64,000 nt of DNA from Mesorhizobium koreense (lineage in GTDB: Bacteria; Pseudomonadota; Alphaproteobacteria; Rhizobiales; Rhizobiaceae): positions 4,917,001-4,981,000 of the forward strand of contig NZ_CP134228.1 in assembly GCF_031656215.1 (NCBI RefSeq), read 5' to 3'. Under the pieces are notes generated by a model, which worked only from the letters and a program-made list of their open reading frames with translations, was not told the DNA's origin and ran no database searches. Each line of letters starts with the position of its first letter. Position 1 is the first letter of the stretch. Both the position numbers and the translations under genes were made by a program. Below are positions 35,437 through 45,582 of the stretch, piece after piece.

Positions 35437-38400
35437 TTATTTCTTTTTCAGGAGGGCCGTGACCAGAGCTTCGTTCACCTCGCCGGTCGGTTCCATGCCG
35501 TTAGCCTTCTGGAAAGCCGCTACCGCCGATTTCGTCCTGTCGCCCATGATACCGTCGGCGGTGCCCGCGTCGTAGCCGTTCTTGTTGAGGATGAGCTGGA
35601 TGTTCCTGATCGCCTGCTTCATATCGATGCTGGCCGTCTTGGTATCGCTTTCCTTCCAGGCGTCGGGAATGTCGACGATATTGGCCGCCTGATCGACCGG
35701 CCTGGCCTTCCAGAGTTCGGTCGTGGCGCGCGCCTTCTGGAGCTGTTCGGGGCGCAGCGAATTGGCAACCTCGTCGCGCTTGGCTGCGGCGTCCTTGTCG
35801 CCGGTCTTGGCGACCAGCGCGAACCATTTGTAGGATTCTTCGAGGTTCTGAGGCATGCCGACGCCCTTGGCGGCGAGGATGCCGAGATTGAACTGGCTGT
35901 CCTTGACGCCGAGTTCGGCCGCTTTCTCGAACCAGCGGACGGCGGCCTCGTTGTCGACCGCGCCGTTGGCGCCCATCGCGTAGAGCACGCCGAGATTGTG
36001 CATGGCGGCGGCGTTTCCCTGATCGGCCGCCTTGACGTACCATTCCTTGGCCTTGGCGATGTCGCGCTTGAGGCCGATGCCCTTCTCGTAGAAATTGCCG
36101 ATCCGGTACTCGGCCGGCGCGTAGCCGAGGCCGGCCGCCTCGGCGTACCACTTGGCGGCCGTCTTCATGTCAGACGGTCCATCCTGGCCCTCGGCATAGC
36201 GTGAGCCGATCTCGAAGATCGCCTTCGGATTGCCGCTCTCGGCTGCCTCACGTAACGGCGCCGGGCCGGAATCAGCCGGGACCGGCATCATCGCGGCGGG
36301 CGCAGCTGCGCCGCCGTCATGCGGGATGGCAGCGACCTCCTCATGCTCGTGGGTCGCCGTATCGGCCCGATCTTCGGCGGGCACCGTATCCGCCGGCGAA
36401 GGAATGCTTGCGACCTCCGCGGAGGCAATCCGCGGTGGGTTTGCGTCGTCCGAAGCCTTCGGGAGAGCAGTGCCCGCGGGCGAAAGGTGATTCGACGCGG
36501 CGGCTGTTGTCGCTTGCGCGGGGATCGCGGCTTCGGCGTCGCCGTTGCTGCCCGTATCAGACGTGGCCGGCGCCGGGGCAGTCGCTGCCGCCGGCCCGTT
36601 CTTCCCGGACACGGAAGCGTCTACGTTCATCGCGATGTCGGAAGCCTTCGCCGGCAGCGGCGTGATCGGCGACATGGCGGCTTCTCGCTTAACCGGATCC
36701 GGCTTCGCGGCCGCCTCGGCCTTCGGCGCGGTTGCAGCAGGCGGAACCGCCGAAGAAGCTTTCGCAACGCTCGCCTTCTGGGTAACGGTCTTGTGGCCGC
36801 CATCATGCAAAAGGGCCTTGCCGAGCTGCGTGCCGGCCACGCCGACAACAACAATGCCAGCCGCCAGAAGCACGATCTTCGTGTTCGAGCGAAGCATCCG
36901 TTTCAGGCTGAAACCGCCGGAGGAGCCCTTCGGCTCGGATTTCTTCTTCAGGACCTCCGCCTCGGCCGCAGCCGCCTGCGCGGCGCGACGGGCCGCCGCG
37001 ATGAAGTCCGATTTCGCCGCTTCGGCATCGCGGGCGCGGCCTTCATCGCCGCGCTCGTCGCGGACCCGACGCATGATCGCGTTCAGGTCCGGCGCGCCCG
37101 AACCCGGTTCAAGGGGGCGGTTGGCGAGCTTCGGATCGAGGGGCGCATCAAGGCCGGGTTCCGGCATCGCCTCGCCGGACGGCTCAGGCTCGGCCGACGG
37201 CTCGCGCCGCTCCTCGGCCGCATCCTGTCCGTCCTTTTTCCTGCGTAACAGCACCTTGGACAATTTGCCGAGCCTGGATTTCTTCGGCGCCGCGCTCGAT
37301 TTCTCTTCGGCCGTGTCGCTGCTGCTCAGCGCCGCCATGGCGGCGGCGGCCGCCGCCTCGGCGGGGGAGCGCTTCGGATCGCGGACTGCATCGCCCTTCG
37401 GCATCGCGCCGGCCACGCCCAGGGGCGCCTCCGCTGGCGGTCGCGCCGCATGTTCCAAAGGCGCCTGTGCGAGCGGCTCCGCGTTCTCCATGTCGAGCGA
37501 AGGAGCCTCGGCAAACTCAAGCTTGCGAGCCGTCGCCGCCTTCCCCGTCGATCGAGGGGCAGCGGACAACCCGGAAGAAGACGCACCGCCCTCCAGAGCA
37601 CCGAGCCGATCGACGATCTGCAACAATGTGTCGTGGATGGCCTCGAATGTCCGGGTGTTGCGGTCGTCCGAGCGGCGGGCCAGTTTCTCCAGCGATTGAA
37701 GCTCTTCGGCCAGGCCGCTCAGGACCGCGACGTCGCCTTCCGGCAGGCCTTGGGAGCGGACCGCCTGCTCGGCGGCCTCACGGGCCGCGACGATGATCGC
37801 TTCGCGGCTTTCGTTCACCGAGCGCTCGATCATGGCAAGGCGCGGGCCGATATCGTCGAATTCCGGCAACGGCCTTCCCGGCTGCCGAAGGCTCCCGGTC
37901 AGGCCGGCTACCTCCGGTTCCACGCCGCCACGGCGCTCGATGGCGTTCTCGAGATCGGAAAATCGCTTGTTGAGCGCATCCACGATCGCCGCGTCGGTCG
38001 AGAGCGCGTCCTGGTTGTAGCGTTCCAGCCTCTCCTCCAGATCGCGGAAGAGTGCGACGCTCTGCTCGCGCGCGGTTTCGTGGCGCTGTTCGAGCGCCCG
38101 GGTCAGCGTCTCGAAGCGCCGCTCCATGCCCTCGAGGATGGCATTTGGGCTGACGGCCGGAGAACCGCCTTCCAGCTTTTCGACGATGAGGTCGATCTGG
38201 CGGGACAGGCGATCGACGGTCGCCTCCGGCAGTTCGGCGCGGCCGGCGATGTCCTCGACACGTGCCGAAAGCGCGGAAAGCTGCTTCATCACCGCTTCGG
38301 TCGGCCTGTCCTCGACCAGTTCCTCGAGCTGACGCGAAAGGGAGGTGATACGCGCCTCGATCCGTTCCAGATGGCCGCTGTCGGCACCGGGCGCTGGCTG

Positions 38401-39012
38401 CGCCGAGGAGGCGACGATAGCGCGGGAAATCTCGTCGAGACGCTCCTCGATCGCCTCGAAGGTGGTGGCGCCGGGCATCTCCTTCTGGCGGGCAAGCTGT
38501 TCCACAGCGGCGGCGAGCGTCCTCACCTTGTCTTCGAGCGAGGAGATCGACAGCGAATCCGGCAGGCCCGCAACCGCGGCGTGGATCTGTTCGAGCCGAT
38601 CCGCGATCCCGGAGATCATGTGTTCGTCGGCGGTTGGCGGATTGGGGTCCATAGCGCGACGACCCACGCCGGCATGATGCGAAAAAACGGGATGGAGTTC
38701 ACGCGCACCGCCCGTATCGGAAGCGCCCTCCAGCCGGCTGCGCAATTCCTCGCGCAACGTATTCAGCTCCGACGCGATCCGGCTCATCGAGGCGACACCG
38801 CTCTCGCGGGCCCGGCTGCGTTCGAAATCGCTCGATAGCCGCCGCGCGCGCTGCGCTTCGTCGCCCTCCTGCCCACTTTCGGGCTGCGGCAAGTCGCGGC
38901 CGAAGCGTTCGTCCAGACTGGCCAGCGAACGGTTCAGATCCTCCAGCGTCGCATGTTCCCGACGCGGCCTGCCTACGTTCAGGGATTCGATGTAAGAGCG
39001 CTTGGTATTCAT
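35437..39012 (-). CDS. PodJ-like polarity protein: coiled coil, membrane span, Sel1 repeats, peptidoglycan-binding domain
   Basis: A 1191-residue bitopic protein. Residues about 20-560 are helical and rich in heptad-like repeats, in line with coiled coil. A low-complexity linker follows, then a single span near 710-730 (KIVLLAAGIVVVGVAGTQL). A Pro/Ala-rich periplasmic stretch follows, then Sel1 repeats at about 915-1070 (for example AEYRIGNFYEKGIGLKRDI) and a C-terminal peptidoglycan-binding domain (NKNGYDAGTADGIMGDRTKS). This order matches PodJ, the polar scaffold of alphaproteobacteria. The start MNTKRSYIES was chosen as the family N-terminus. Confidence 0.82.
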   Translation of the reverse strand: MNTKRSYIESLNVGRPRREHATLEDLNRSLASLDERFGRDLPQPESGQEGDEAQRARRLSSDFERSRARESGVASMSRIASELNTLREELRSRLEGASDTGGARELHPVFSHHAGVGRRAMDPNPPTADEHMISGIADRLEQIHAAVAGLPDSLSISSLEDKVRTLAAAVEQLARQKEMPGATTFEAIEERLDEISRAIVASSAQPAPGADSGHLERIEARITSLSRQLEELVEDRPTEAVMKQLSALSARVEDIAGRAELPEATVDRLSRQIDLIVEKLEGGSPAVSPNAILEGMERRFETLTRALEQRHETAREQSVALFRDLEERLERYNQDALSTDAAIVDALNKRFSDLENAIERRGGVEPEVAGLTGSLRQPGRPLPEFDDIGPRLAMIERSVNESREAIIVAAREAAEQAVRSQGLPEGDVAVLSGLAEELQSLEKLARRSDDRNTRTFEAIHDTLLQIVDRLGALEGGASSSGLSAAPRSTGKAATARKLEFAEAPSLDMENAEPLAQAPLEHAARPPAEAPLGVAGAMPKGDAVRDPKRSPAEAAAAAAMAALSSSDTAEEKSSAAPKKSRLGKLSKVLLRRKKDGQDAAEERREPSAEPEPSGEAMPEPGLDAPLDPKLANRPLEPGSGAPDLNAIMRRVRDERGDEGRARDAEAAKSDFIAAARRAAQAAAAEAEVLKKKSEPKGSSGGFSLKRMLRSNTKIVLLAAGIVVVGVAGTQLGKALLHDGGHKTVTQKASVAKASSAVPPAATAPKAEAAAKPDPVKREAAMSPITPLPAKASDIAMNVDASVSGKNGPAAATAPAPATSDTGSNGDAEAAIPAQATTAAASNHLSPAGTALPKASDDANPPRIASAEVASIPSPADTVPAEDRADTATHEHEEVAAIPHDGGAAAPAAMMPVPADSGPAPLREAAESGNPKAIFEIGSRYAEGQDGPSDMKTAAKWYAEAAGLGYAPAEYRIGNFYEKGIGLKRDIAKAKEWYVKAADQGNAAAMHNLGVLYAMGANGAVDNEAAVRWFEKAAELGVKDSQFNLGILAAKGVGMPQNLEESYKWFALVAKTGDKDAAAKRDEVANSLRPEQLQKARATTELWKARPVDQAANIVDIPDAWKESDTKTASIDMKQAIRNIQLILNKNGYDAGTADGIMGDRTKSAVAAFQKANGMEPTGEVNEALVTALLKKK

Positions 39013-39205
39013 CGACGCGTGCTCGCCAATTCCCCGCCGGCCATGGGTCGGCTCTTCTGATCGCCTGGGGGAACGGTCTTGATCTCGCGGACGGCGATGC
39101 GCGAAATCGTCTCTCGTGATGCGTCCATTCCCTCGCTCGAGATGCCGTGAACGCAAAACAGAATAAGCACGGGATTCCGATGTGCGCACCATTCGCCGAA
39201 CGTGG

Positions 39206-39220
39206 TAAACAAGCCGTTAA
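39206..39220 (-). promoter_or_regulatory. CtrA-like site upstream of the PodJ-like gene
   Basis: On the minus strand TTAA, seven bases and TTTA (39206-39220) differ from the CtrA consensus TTAA-N7-TTAA by one base. It lies about 195 bases before the PodJ-like start. CtrA control of podJ is known in Caulobacter, so a site here would fit. A single near-match in an AT-rich patch may also be chance. Confidence 0.25.
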
Positions 39221-39291
39221 GCAAGCTTACCGTGCAGAAACAAAGATTGCGGGATCGTAAACCGGCGAAGGAATGCCGCAGGCGAGCTCCC

Positions 39292-39320
39292 TTGAAATGT
39301 TGCAGTGCAGCATTTATATC
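39292..39320 (+). promoter_or_regulatory. Predicted promoter for the MerR gene
   Basis: TTGAAA (39292-39297) and TATATC (39315-39320) are 17 bases apart, the best sigma-70-like pair in the 451-base gap between the PodJ-like gene and merR. It would give a 5' leader of roughly 137 bases. Apart from this and the CtrA-like site, the gap has no supported gene. Confidence 0.4.
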
Positions 39321-39463
39321 ATGTGACAGAGATGGCCGGCCGCATGTTTTCGCCGAGCCCAGAGCATCAACCAACCTCATCGTCAGCGGAAGCCCGCCCC
39401 TGTGGCTTCCGGTTTTGTTTCGGGCCCGACCCGGAACGGCCAATCCAGGGATTTTGAACGATC

Positions 39464-39907
39464 ATGACCGAAACGACCCATGCCGCCGCCCGCGCGGCCT
39501 CGAAATCCGATGTCGAAGAATTCACGCGCATCGGCGAAATGGCGAAAAGCTTCGACGTCACGCTGCGCGCGCTGCGTTTCTACGAGGATCGCGGCCTTAT
39601 CCATCCGCGCCGCGAGGGAACGACGCGGCTCTATTCCCATCGCGACCGGGCACGGCTGAAGCTGATCCTTCTCGGCCGACGGGTCGGATTCTCGCTGCGC
39701 GAGGTCAAGCAGATGATGGATCTCTACGATCCGAAGGGATCGAACACGCGGCAACTCAAACTGGTGCTGGAAAAGTCGCAGCGCCAGCTCGGTCGGCTCG
39801 AGACGCGCCGCGCCGCCCTCGATGAGGCAATAGGCGAACTCAAGGACATCATGGAGAACGCCCGCGGCCGGCTCGAAGCCGTGCAGCCGCTGCGCCGCGC
39901 TGGCTGA
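39464..39907 (+). CDS. MerR-family transcriptional regulator of acyl-CoA degradation
   Basis: A 147-residue MerR protein: an HTH with FTRIGEMAKSFDVTLRALRF (about residues 25-44), the wing segment YEDRGLIHPRREGTTRLYS, and a C-terminal coiled-coil helix for dimer formation. No metal-binding cysteines are present, which points to an organic effector. Placement just before two acyl-CoA dehydrogenases resembles LiuR-type regulators of branched-chain and fatty-acid degradation. A palindrome of the expected type lies in the intergenic region (39992-40013). Confidence 0.88.
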   Translation: MTETTHAAARAASKSDVEEFTRIGEMAKSFDVTLRALRFYEDRGLIHPRREGTTRLYSHRDRARLKLILLGRRVGFSLREVKQMMDLYDPKGSNTRQLKLVLEKSQRQLGRLETRRAALDEAIGELKDIMENARGRLEAVQPLRRAG

Positions 39908-39991
39908 TCCACCCCGCCTACCTACCTGACTTCCACTCGATCGAGGCCTGTCCGTCGACGCGATGGCGGCATGATTTCCGGCGACGATTAA

Positions 39992-40013
39992 TTGACGCTT
40001 CCGTAAACGTCAA
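39992..40013. promoter_or_regulatory. Candidate MerR operator before the acyl-CoA operon
   Basis: TTGACG (39992-39997) and CGTCAA (40008-40013) form an inverted repeat. The inner part ttccgtaaacgtcaa, read on the minus strand, is TTGACGTTTACGGAA, close to the TTGACGTTTACGTAA-like sites of LiuR-type MerR regulators (recalled from family knowledge). The first half could serve as a -35 element with TATTGG 17 bases on. It lies 84 bases before the first dehydrogenase start. Confidence 0.5.
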
Positions 40014-40096
40014 TTATTGGTCTTGACTCTTTCATCCGGGCTCTTGGGTTCGTACCTTCATGGGCCTATGTCTGGGCAAGACAAGGGAGAGATCGC

Positions 40097-41890
40097 ATGC
40101 CGACTTACCGGGCGCCGGTCGCGGACACGCTTTTCGTCCTGAAGGACGTATTGGGCTACGAGCGCTACAATAATCTGCCCGGTTTTTCCGATGCCACACC
40201 CGATGTGCTGGAGGCGATCCTCGCAGAAGGCGCCAGGCTCGCCGAAGAGGTGATGCAGCCCTTGAACCGCGTCGGCGACATTGAAGGCTGCGAGCGCCAC
40301 GATGACGGCTCCGTCACCGTGCCCGGAGCTTTCAAGGACGCCTACCTGGAATATTGCGCTGGCGGCTGGATGGGGCTTTCCGCGCCCGCCGAGTATGGCG
40401 GCCAGGGCCTGCCCTATTCGATCCACACCGCGATCGGCGAATATCTCTCCTCCGCCAACATGGCGCTGATGATGTATCCGGGCCTGACGCAGGGCGCGAT
40501 CGCCGCCATTCTCACCCACGGCTCGGACGATCAGAAGAAAAAATACCTGCCGAAGATGATTGAGGGCATCTGGACCGGCACCATGAACCTCACCGAGCCG
40601 CATTGCGGCACCGATCTCGGCCTGCTCCGCACAAAGGCCGTGCCGGCCGGCGACGGCAGTTACAGGATTTCAGGCCAGAAGATCTTCATCTCGGCCGGCG
40701 AACACGATCTTTCCGAAAACATCATCCATCTGGTGCTGGCGCGCATCGAAGGCGCACCTGAGGGCACGAAGGGCATTTCGCTCTTCATCGTGCCGAAATT
40801 CCTCCCCGATGCGGACGGCAAGCCGGGCGAACGCAACAAGCTCTCCTGCGGCTCCATCGAGGAGAAAATGGGCATCCACGGCAACGCCACCTGCGTGATG
40901 AACTATGACGAGGCGACCGGCTTCCTGATCGGACCCGAGAATGGCGGTCTGCGTGCCATGTTCACCATGATGAACGAGGCGCGGCTCGGTGTCGGCATGC
41001 AAGGGCAGGCGATCGGCGAGGTCGCCTATCAGAACGCGGCGATCTATGCACGTGAGCGCCTGCAAGGCCGCTCGCTGACCGGGCCCAAGGAGCCCGGCAA
41101 GAAAGCGGACCCCATCATCGTGCATCCGGACATCCGCCGGGCGCTGATGACCATGCGCGCCTTCAACGAGGGCGGCCGTGCGCTCATCCTCGCCACCGCG
41201 CTGCGCTCCGACATTGCCCACCGCTCGGCCGACCAGAAGGAGAAGCAAGAGGCCGAAGACTGGCTCGGCCTGATGACGCCGATTATCAAAGGTGTGTTGA
41301 CCGACAAGGGTTTCGAGCACGCGGTGGCGGCGCAGCAGGTCTATGGCGGGCACGGCTATATCGAGGAACACGGCATGAGCCAGTTCGTGCGCGACGGCCG
41401 CATCGCCATGATCTACGAGGGCGCCAATGGCATCCAGGCGCTCGACCTCGTCGGCCGCAAGCTGGCGCTGAACGGGGGCCGGGCCATCCAGGCCTTCTTC
41501 AAGGAAGTCGGCGATTTCTGTGAAGAGCATCGAGCCGACGAGAAGATGGCGCCCTTCACCAAGGCGCTGAAGAAGGGGCTGAACGACCTCTACACCGCCA
41601 CCATGTGGCTGATGCAGAACGGCATGAAGAACCCCGACGACGCAGGCGCGGCCTCGACCGACTATCTCCATCTTTCCGGGTTGGTGGCGCTCGGCTACAT
41701 GTGGGGCCGGATGGTGAAGGTCGCGCAAGACAAGCTTGCGGATGGGGGCGAGGCGAAGGATTTCCACGAAAACAAGATCACGACCGGCCGCTATTTCATG
41801 GAGCGCGTCATGCCGGAGACTTCGGCGCATCTGGCGCGCCTGTCTTCGGGCTCCGCGACCATGATGGCGTTGCCGGCGGAAGCGTTTTGA
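40097..41890 (+). CDS. Acyl-CoA dehydrogenase, long form with C-terminal extension
   Basis: A 597-residue FAD-dependent dehydrogenase of the long-chain group with an added C-terminal domain (after about residue 460). Visible family segments are MNLTEPHCGTDLGLLRTKA, KIFISAGEHDLSENI and QVYGGHGYIEEHGMSQFVRD. It catalyses the first beta-oxidation step. It is first in a seven-gene operon (40097-48363); gggagag precedes the ATG. Substrate chain length cannot be read from the sequence. Confidence 0.93.
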   Translation: MPTYRAPVADTLFVLKDVLGYERYNNLPGFSDATPDVLEAILAEGARLAEEVMQPLNRVGDIEGCERHDDGSVTVPGAFKDAYLEYCAGGWMGLSAPAEYGGQGLPYSIHTAIGEYLSSANMALMMYPGLTQGAIAAILTHGSDDQKKKYLPKMIEGIWTGTMNLTEPHCGTDLGLLRTKAVPAGDGSYRISGQKIFISAGEHDLSENIIHLVLARIEGAPEGTKGISLFIVPKFLPDADGKPGERNKLSCGSIEEKMGIHGNATCVMNYDEATGFLIGPENGGLRAMFTMMNEARLGVGMQGQAIGEVAYQNAAIYARERLQGRSLTGPKEPGKKADPIIVHPDIRRALMTMRAFNEGGRALILATALRSDIAHRSADQKEKQEAEDWLGLMTPIIKGVLTDKGFEHAVAAQQVYGGHGYIEEHGMSQFVRDGRIAMIYEGANGIQALDLVGRKLALNGGRAIQAFFKEVGDFCEEHRADEKMAPFTKALKKGLNDLYTATMWLMQNGMKNPDDAGAASTDYLHLSGLVALGYMWGRMVKVAQDKLADGGEAKDFHENKITTGRYFMERVMPETSAHLARLSSGSATMMALPAEAF

Positions 41891-41893
41891 GAG

Positions 41894-43066
41894 ATGAGCG
41901 TTCGGGCCGCTGAACTCCTCGCCATGCCGCAACCGGCATGGAAGACCGAGGACGTCGCCATGCTGCAGGACATGGCCGAAAAGTTCCTCGAAACGGAAAT
42001 CCTGCCCGAATACGACCGCTACGAGAAGAACGAGATCGTCGAGCGCCCGGCCTGGGAAAAGGCGGGCTCGGCCGGGCTGCTTTGTGCCTCCATGCCGGAG
42101 GAATATGGAGGCGCCGGCGGCACTTACGCGCATGAGAGCGCGATTGCCGAAGCGATCGGTCATGTCGGCGTCGACGGGTTCGGTATCGCGCTGCACAACG
42201 CCATCGTCGCGCCCTATATCCTGCATTACGGCTCGGAGGAGCAGAAGAAGAATTGGCTGCCGAGGATGGCGACGGGCGAGTTGATCGGCGCCATCGCCAT
42301 GACCGAGCCCGCAGCGGGCTCCGACCTCCAGGGCGTCAAGACGCGGGCCGAGCGCGACGGCAACCAGTACCGCATCAACGGCTCCAAGACATTCATCACC
42401 AACGGCCAGAACGCCAACTTGATCATCGTCGTCACCAAGACCGATCCGTCGGCAGGCGCCAAGGGCACGTCGCTGATCGTCGTGGAGACCGGCGAAGTGG
42501 AAGGTTTTCAGCGCGGCCGCAATCTCGACAAGATCGGACTGAAGGCCAACGACACGTCCGAACTCTTCTTCAACGATGTCCGCGTGCCGACCGCCAATTT
42601 GCTCGGCCATGAGGAGGGGCAGGGTTTCGTCCAGCTCATGCAGCAGCTTCCGCAGGAACGGCTCCTGATCGGGGCGCAGGCGATCGCCATGATCGAGCGC
42701 GCGCTTGCCGTCACCCTCGCCTATGTCAAGGAGCGCAAGGCCTTCGGCAAGGCGATCCTCGACTTCCAGAACACCCAGTTCAAGCTCGCCGAGCTGAAGA
42801 CCGAGGCGACGGTCGGCCGCACCTTCTACAATGACTGCGTCTCGCACCATCTGGATGGCGGGCTCGACGCCGTCACCGCCTCGATGTGCAAGCTGTGGCT
42901 CACCGATCTCCAGTGCAAGGTCGTCGACGAATGCCTTCAACTCTTCGGCGGCTACGGCTACATGAACGAGTACCCGATCGCCCGCATGTTCCGTGACGCG
43001 CGGGTGCAGCGCATCTATGGCGGCACCAACGAAGTGATGAAGCTTCTGATCGCGCGCAGCCTATAA
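41894..43066 (+). CDS. Acyl-CoA dehydrogenase, short/medium or branched-chain type
   Basis: A 390-residue enzyme of standard length. Key segments are AMTEPAAGSDLQGVKTRAER, YRINGSKTFITNGQNANL, and FGGYGYMNEYPIARMFRDAR ending in YGGTNEVMKLLIARSL. It starts 3 bases after the previous gene, so the two are cotranslated. Having two dehydrogenases suggests two chain lengths or a branched substrate. Confidence 0.93.
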   Translation: MSVRAAELLAMPQPAWKTEDVAMLQDMAEKFLETEILPEYDRYEKNEIVERPAWEKAGSAGLLCASMPEEYGGAGGTYAHESAIAEAIGHVGVDGFGIALHNAIVAPYILHYGSEEQKKNWLPRMATGELIGAIAMTEPAAGSDLQGVKTRAERDGNQYRINGSKTFITNGQNANLIIVVTKTDPSAGAKGTSLIVVETGEVEGFQRGRNLDKIGLKANDTSELFFNDVRVPTANLLGHEEGQGFVQLMQQLPQERLLIGAQAIAMIERALAVTLAYVKERKAFGKAILDFQNTQFKLAELKTEATVGRTFYNDCVSHHLDGGLDAVTASMCKLWLTDLQCKVVDECLQLFGGYGYMNEYPIARMFRDARVQRIYGGTNEVMKLLIARSL

Positions 43067-43093
43067 TCGAACCGCAAGGAGACAGAACCGGCA

Positions 43094-43747
43094 ATGCCTG
43101 AATTCACCCTCTACGGCTTTTCCGAATCCGGCAATTCCTACAAGCCTGCGCTGATGCTGGAACTGTGCAAGGCCGATTGGGAAATCGAGCGCGTCGCCTA
43201 TTTCTCCGGCGAGACCCGCTCGCCCGAATACCGCGACATGAATGTCATGGGAGAGGCGCCGGTTCTCGTCCATCACCGCGAGGAGGGCGACCTGACGCTC
43301 TCGCAGTCCGGCGTGATCCTAACCCATCTCGCCAAGCGCTTTCGGAAATTCAACCCAAGGACGGAAGAGGAGGAACGCGAAGTGCTGCGCTGGATCCTCT
43401 TCGACAACCACAAGCTGACCAGCTATACGGCGACGCTGCGCTTCTTCCGCACGCTGGCGAACCAGCCGGACGACCCGGCCGTCCCCTTCCTGGAAGGCCG
43501 CGCCCTTGGCGCCTACAAGGTGCTCGACGCGCATCTCAAGGACCGCGACTGGGTGGCTGCGGACCGGCCGACCATCGCCGACATTTCGCTCTGCTCCTAT
43601 CTTTTCTGGCCGCGCGAGATCGGCGTCGATTGGAACGACTATCCCAACATCCGCGACTGGCTCGACCGGATCAAGCTCCTGCCCGGCTGGAAGATGCCGG
43701 AGACACTGATGCCGTCCGGGCGGGATGCGGAGATCGCCACCGCCTGA
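43094..43747 (+). CDS. Glutathione S-transferase family protein
   Basis: A 217-residue GST with the N-terminal thioredoxin fold (MPEFTLYGFSESGNSYKPAL, VMGEAPVL with cis-Pro, and LSQSGVILTHLAKRF) and the C-terminal helical domain (YKVLDAHLKDRDWVAADRPT). A Ser or Tyr near residues 8-14 would be the catalytic residue. Family members add or bind glutathione. Within a beta-oxidation operon it may detoxify a reactive enoyl or aldehyde product; that is inference. Confidence 0.88.
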   Translation: MPEFTLYGFSESGNSYKPALMLELCKADWEIERVAYFSGETRSPEYRDMNVMGEAPVLVHHREEGDLTLSQSGVILTHLAKRFRKFNPRTEEEEREVLRWILFDNHKLTSYTATLRFFRTLANQPDDPAVPFLEGRALGAYKVLDAHLKDRDWVAADRPTIADISLCSYLFWPREIGVDWNDYPNIRDWLDRIKLLPGWKMPETLMPSGRDAEIATA

Positions 43748-43775
43748 GCGGCGGCAAAGGCAAAGGAGCAACACG

Positions 43776-44981
43776 ATGGCAGATGCTTATGTCTATGACG
43801 CGATCCGAACCCCGCGCGGGCGCGGCAAGAAGGACGGCTCGCTGCACGAGGTCCCCGCGGTGCGGCTTGCGGCGAAGGCGCTGGAGGCGATCCGCGACCG
43901 CAACGGGCTCGACACGGCCACGGTAGACGACATCATCTTCGGCTGCGTCGATCCGGTCGGCGAAGCGGGCTCGGTGATCCCGCGCGCGGCGGCCTTCGAG
44001 GCGGGCTACGACTTCAAGGCGCCGGGCATGCAGATCTCGCGCTTCTGCGCCTCGGGGCTCGACGCCATCAATCTCGGCGCCGCCAAGATCTCGGCCGGCG
44101 ACGATATCGTCATCGCCGGCGGCGTCGAATCCATGTCACGCGTCGGCATGGGCATGTCGGGCGGCGCCTGGTTCATGGACCCTTCGGTCGGCATCCCCTC
44201 CTATTTCGTACCGCAGGGCATCTCGGCCGATCTGATCGCCACCAAATACGGCTTCTCCCGCGACGATGTCGACGCCTACGCGGTCGAAAGCCAGAAGCGC
44301 GCCGCACATGCCTGGGAGAAGGGCTGGTTCAAAAATTCTGTAGTCGAGATCGCCGACCAGAACGGGCTGACCATCCTCGACCATGACGAGCATATGCGGC
44401 CCTCGACCGACATGCAGGCGCTCGCCTCGCTCAACCCCTCCTTCACGATGGTCGGCGAGATGGGCGGGTTCGATGCGGTCGCGGTCGACCGCTATCCCGA
44501 GGTCGAGAAAATCGACCACGTCCACCACGCTGGCAATTCGTCTGGCATCGTCGACGGCGCGGCGGCGGTGCTGCTCGGGTCGAAAAAGGGCGGCAAGTCG
44601 CTGGGGCTGAAGCCTCGCGCCCGCATCCGTGCTATGGCCAATATCGGCTCGGAGCCTTCCATCATGCTGACCGGCCCGGTGGACGTGACGGAAAAGCTCC
44701 TGAAGCGCGCGAAGATGAAGCTCTCGGACATCGATCTCTTCGAACTGAACGAGGCGTTCGCCTCGGTCGTGCTGCGCTATATGCAGGCCTTCGACATCCC
44801 GCATGACCGGATCAACGTCAATGGGGGCGCCATCGCCATGGGCCATCCGCTGGGCGCGACCGGCGCGATGATCTTCGGCACCGTGCTCGACGAACTGGAA
44901 AGGCGCGACCTCAACACCGCGCTCGTAACGCTTTGCATCGGCGCCGGTATGGGCACGGCGACTATCATCGAGCGAGTGTAA
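43776..44981 (+). CDS. Acetyl-CoA C-acyltransferase (thiolase)
   Basis: A 401-residue thiolase with the catalytic cysteine C91 in [15 protein letters not shown], the histidine in [18 protein letters not shown] and the C-terminal cysteine in [11 protein letters not shown]. It splits 3-ketoacyl-CoA, releasing acetyl-CoA. The start at 43776 follows aaaggag. Its length and sequence resemble the FadA/FadI-type partner of the FadJ-like gene two positions downstream. Confidence 0.93.
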   Translation: MADAYVYDAIRTPRGRGKKDGSLHEVPAVRLAAKALEAIRDRNGLDTATVDDIIFGCVDPVGEAGSVIPRAAAFEAGYDFKAPGMQISRFCASGLDAINLGAAKISAGDDIVIAGGVESMSRVGMGMSGGAWFMDPSVGIPSYFVPQGISADLIATKYGFSRDDVDAYAVESQKRAAHAWEKGWFKNSVVEIADQNGLTILDHDEHMRPSTDMQALASLNPSFTMVGEMGGFDAVAVDRYPEVEKIDHVHHAGNSSGIVDGAAAVLLGSKKGGKSLGLKPRARIRAMANIGSEPSIMLTGPVDVTEKLLKRAKMKLSDIDLFELNEAFASVVLRYMQAFDIPHDRINVNGGAIAMGHPLGATGAMIFGTVLDELERRDLNTALVTLCIGAGMGTATIIERV

Positions 44982-44987
44982 CCAAGA

Positions 44988-45572
44988 ATGGCCCTCGCGC
45001 CAGGCAAGGCGGCCCTGATCCTGATCGACGTGCAGCAGGCATTCGTCGAGCGGGAAATGGCGGGTGAGCGTCGCAACAACCCACAGGCGCTTGCCAATAT
45101 CGGCCGCCTGCTCACCGCTTTTCGCGATCGCGATATGGCGATCTTCCATATCCGCCACGCCTCGACCGAACCGGATTCCCGGCTCAGGCCGGATCGCGGC
45201 GGCTACCGGCCGATCGCTGAAGCGCACGAGGCGGGGGGCGAGCCGGTTCTGGTCAAGAAGGTCAATTCGGCCTTCATCGGCACGGACCTCGAAAAGAGGC
45301 TACGTGAGGCCGGCCATGAGACGCTGGTGATCGCCGGCATCACCACCAATCACTGCGTCGAGACGACCACGCGGATGGCCGGGAATCTCGGTTTCGACGC
45401 AAGGCTCGTTGCCGACGCCTGCTATACGTTCGACCGCATAGGTTTCGACGGCCGCGCCGAGAGCGCCGAAGCCATCCACCTTATGACCTTGTCCAATCTC
45501 AACGGCGAATTCGCCACGATCGAAACCACCGACGCCGTGCTGGCAAGGCTTGCCAACCGCGCGGCCGCCTGA
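44988..45572 (+). CDS. Isochorismatase-like cysteine hydrolase
   Basis: A 194-residue cysteine hydrolase with the family triad: D14 in [10 protein letters not shown]90 in [10 protein letters not shown] and C123 in TTNHCVETT. Members hydrolyse isochorismate, nicotinamide, or other amides and esters. The enzyme starts 6 bases after the thiolase and lies within the beta-oxidation operon, an unusual partner. It could process an amide-linked or side-chain substrate; the true substrate is unknown. Confidence 0.88.
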   Translation: MALAPGKAALILIDVQQAFVEREMAGERRNNPQALANIGRLLTAFRDRDMAIFHIRHASTEPDSRLRPDRGGYRPIAEAHEAGGEPVLVKKVNSAFIGTDLEKRLREAGHETLVIAGITTNHCVETTTRMAGNLGFDARLVADACYTFDRIGFDGRAESAEAIHLMTLSNLNGEFATIETTDAVLARLANRAAA

Positions 45573-45582
45573 GGAGTTCCCG

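Noticed and set aside
40023-40058. A promoter from TTGACT at 40023 before the acyl-CoA operon
   Set aside because: No -10-like hexamer lies at 16-19 bases; the nearest (taccttc) is 24 bases on. The palindrome at 39992 is the better candidate.
40670-42940. A 756-codon minus-strand open frame over the two acyl-CoA dehydrogenases
   Set aside because: Both plus-strand genes have complete catalytic motifs; this antisense frame has a composition typical of codon-bias shadows.
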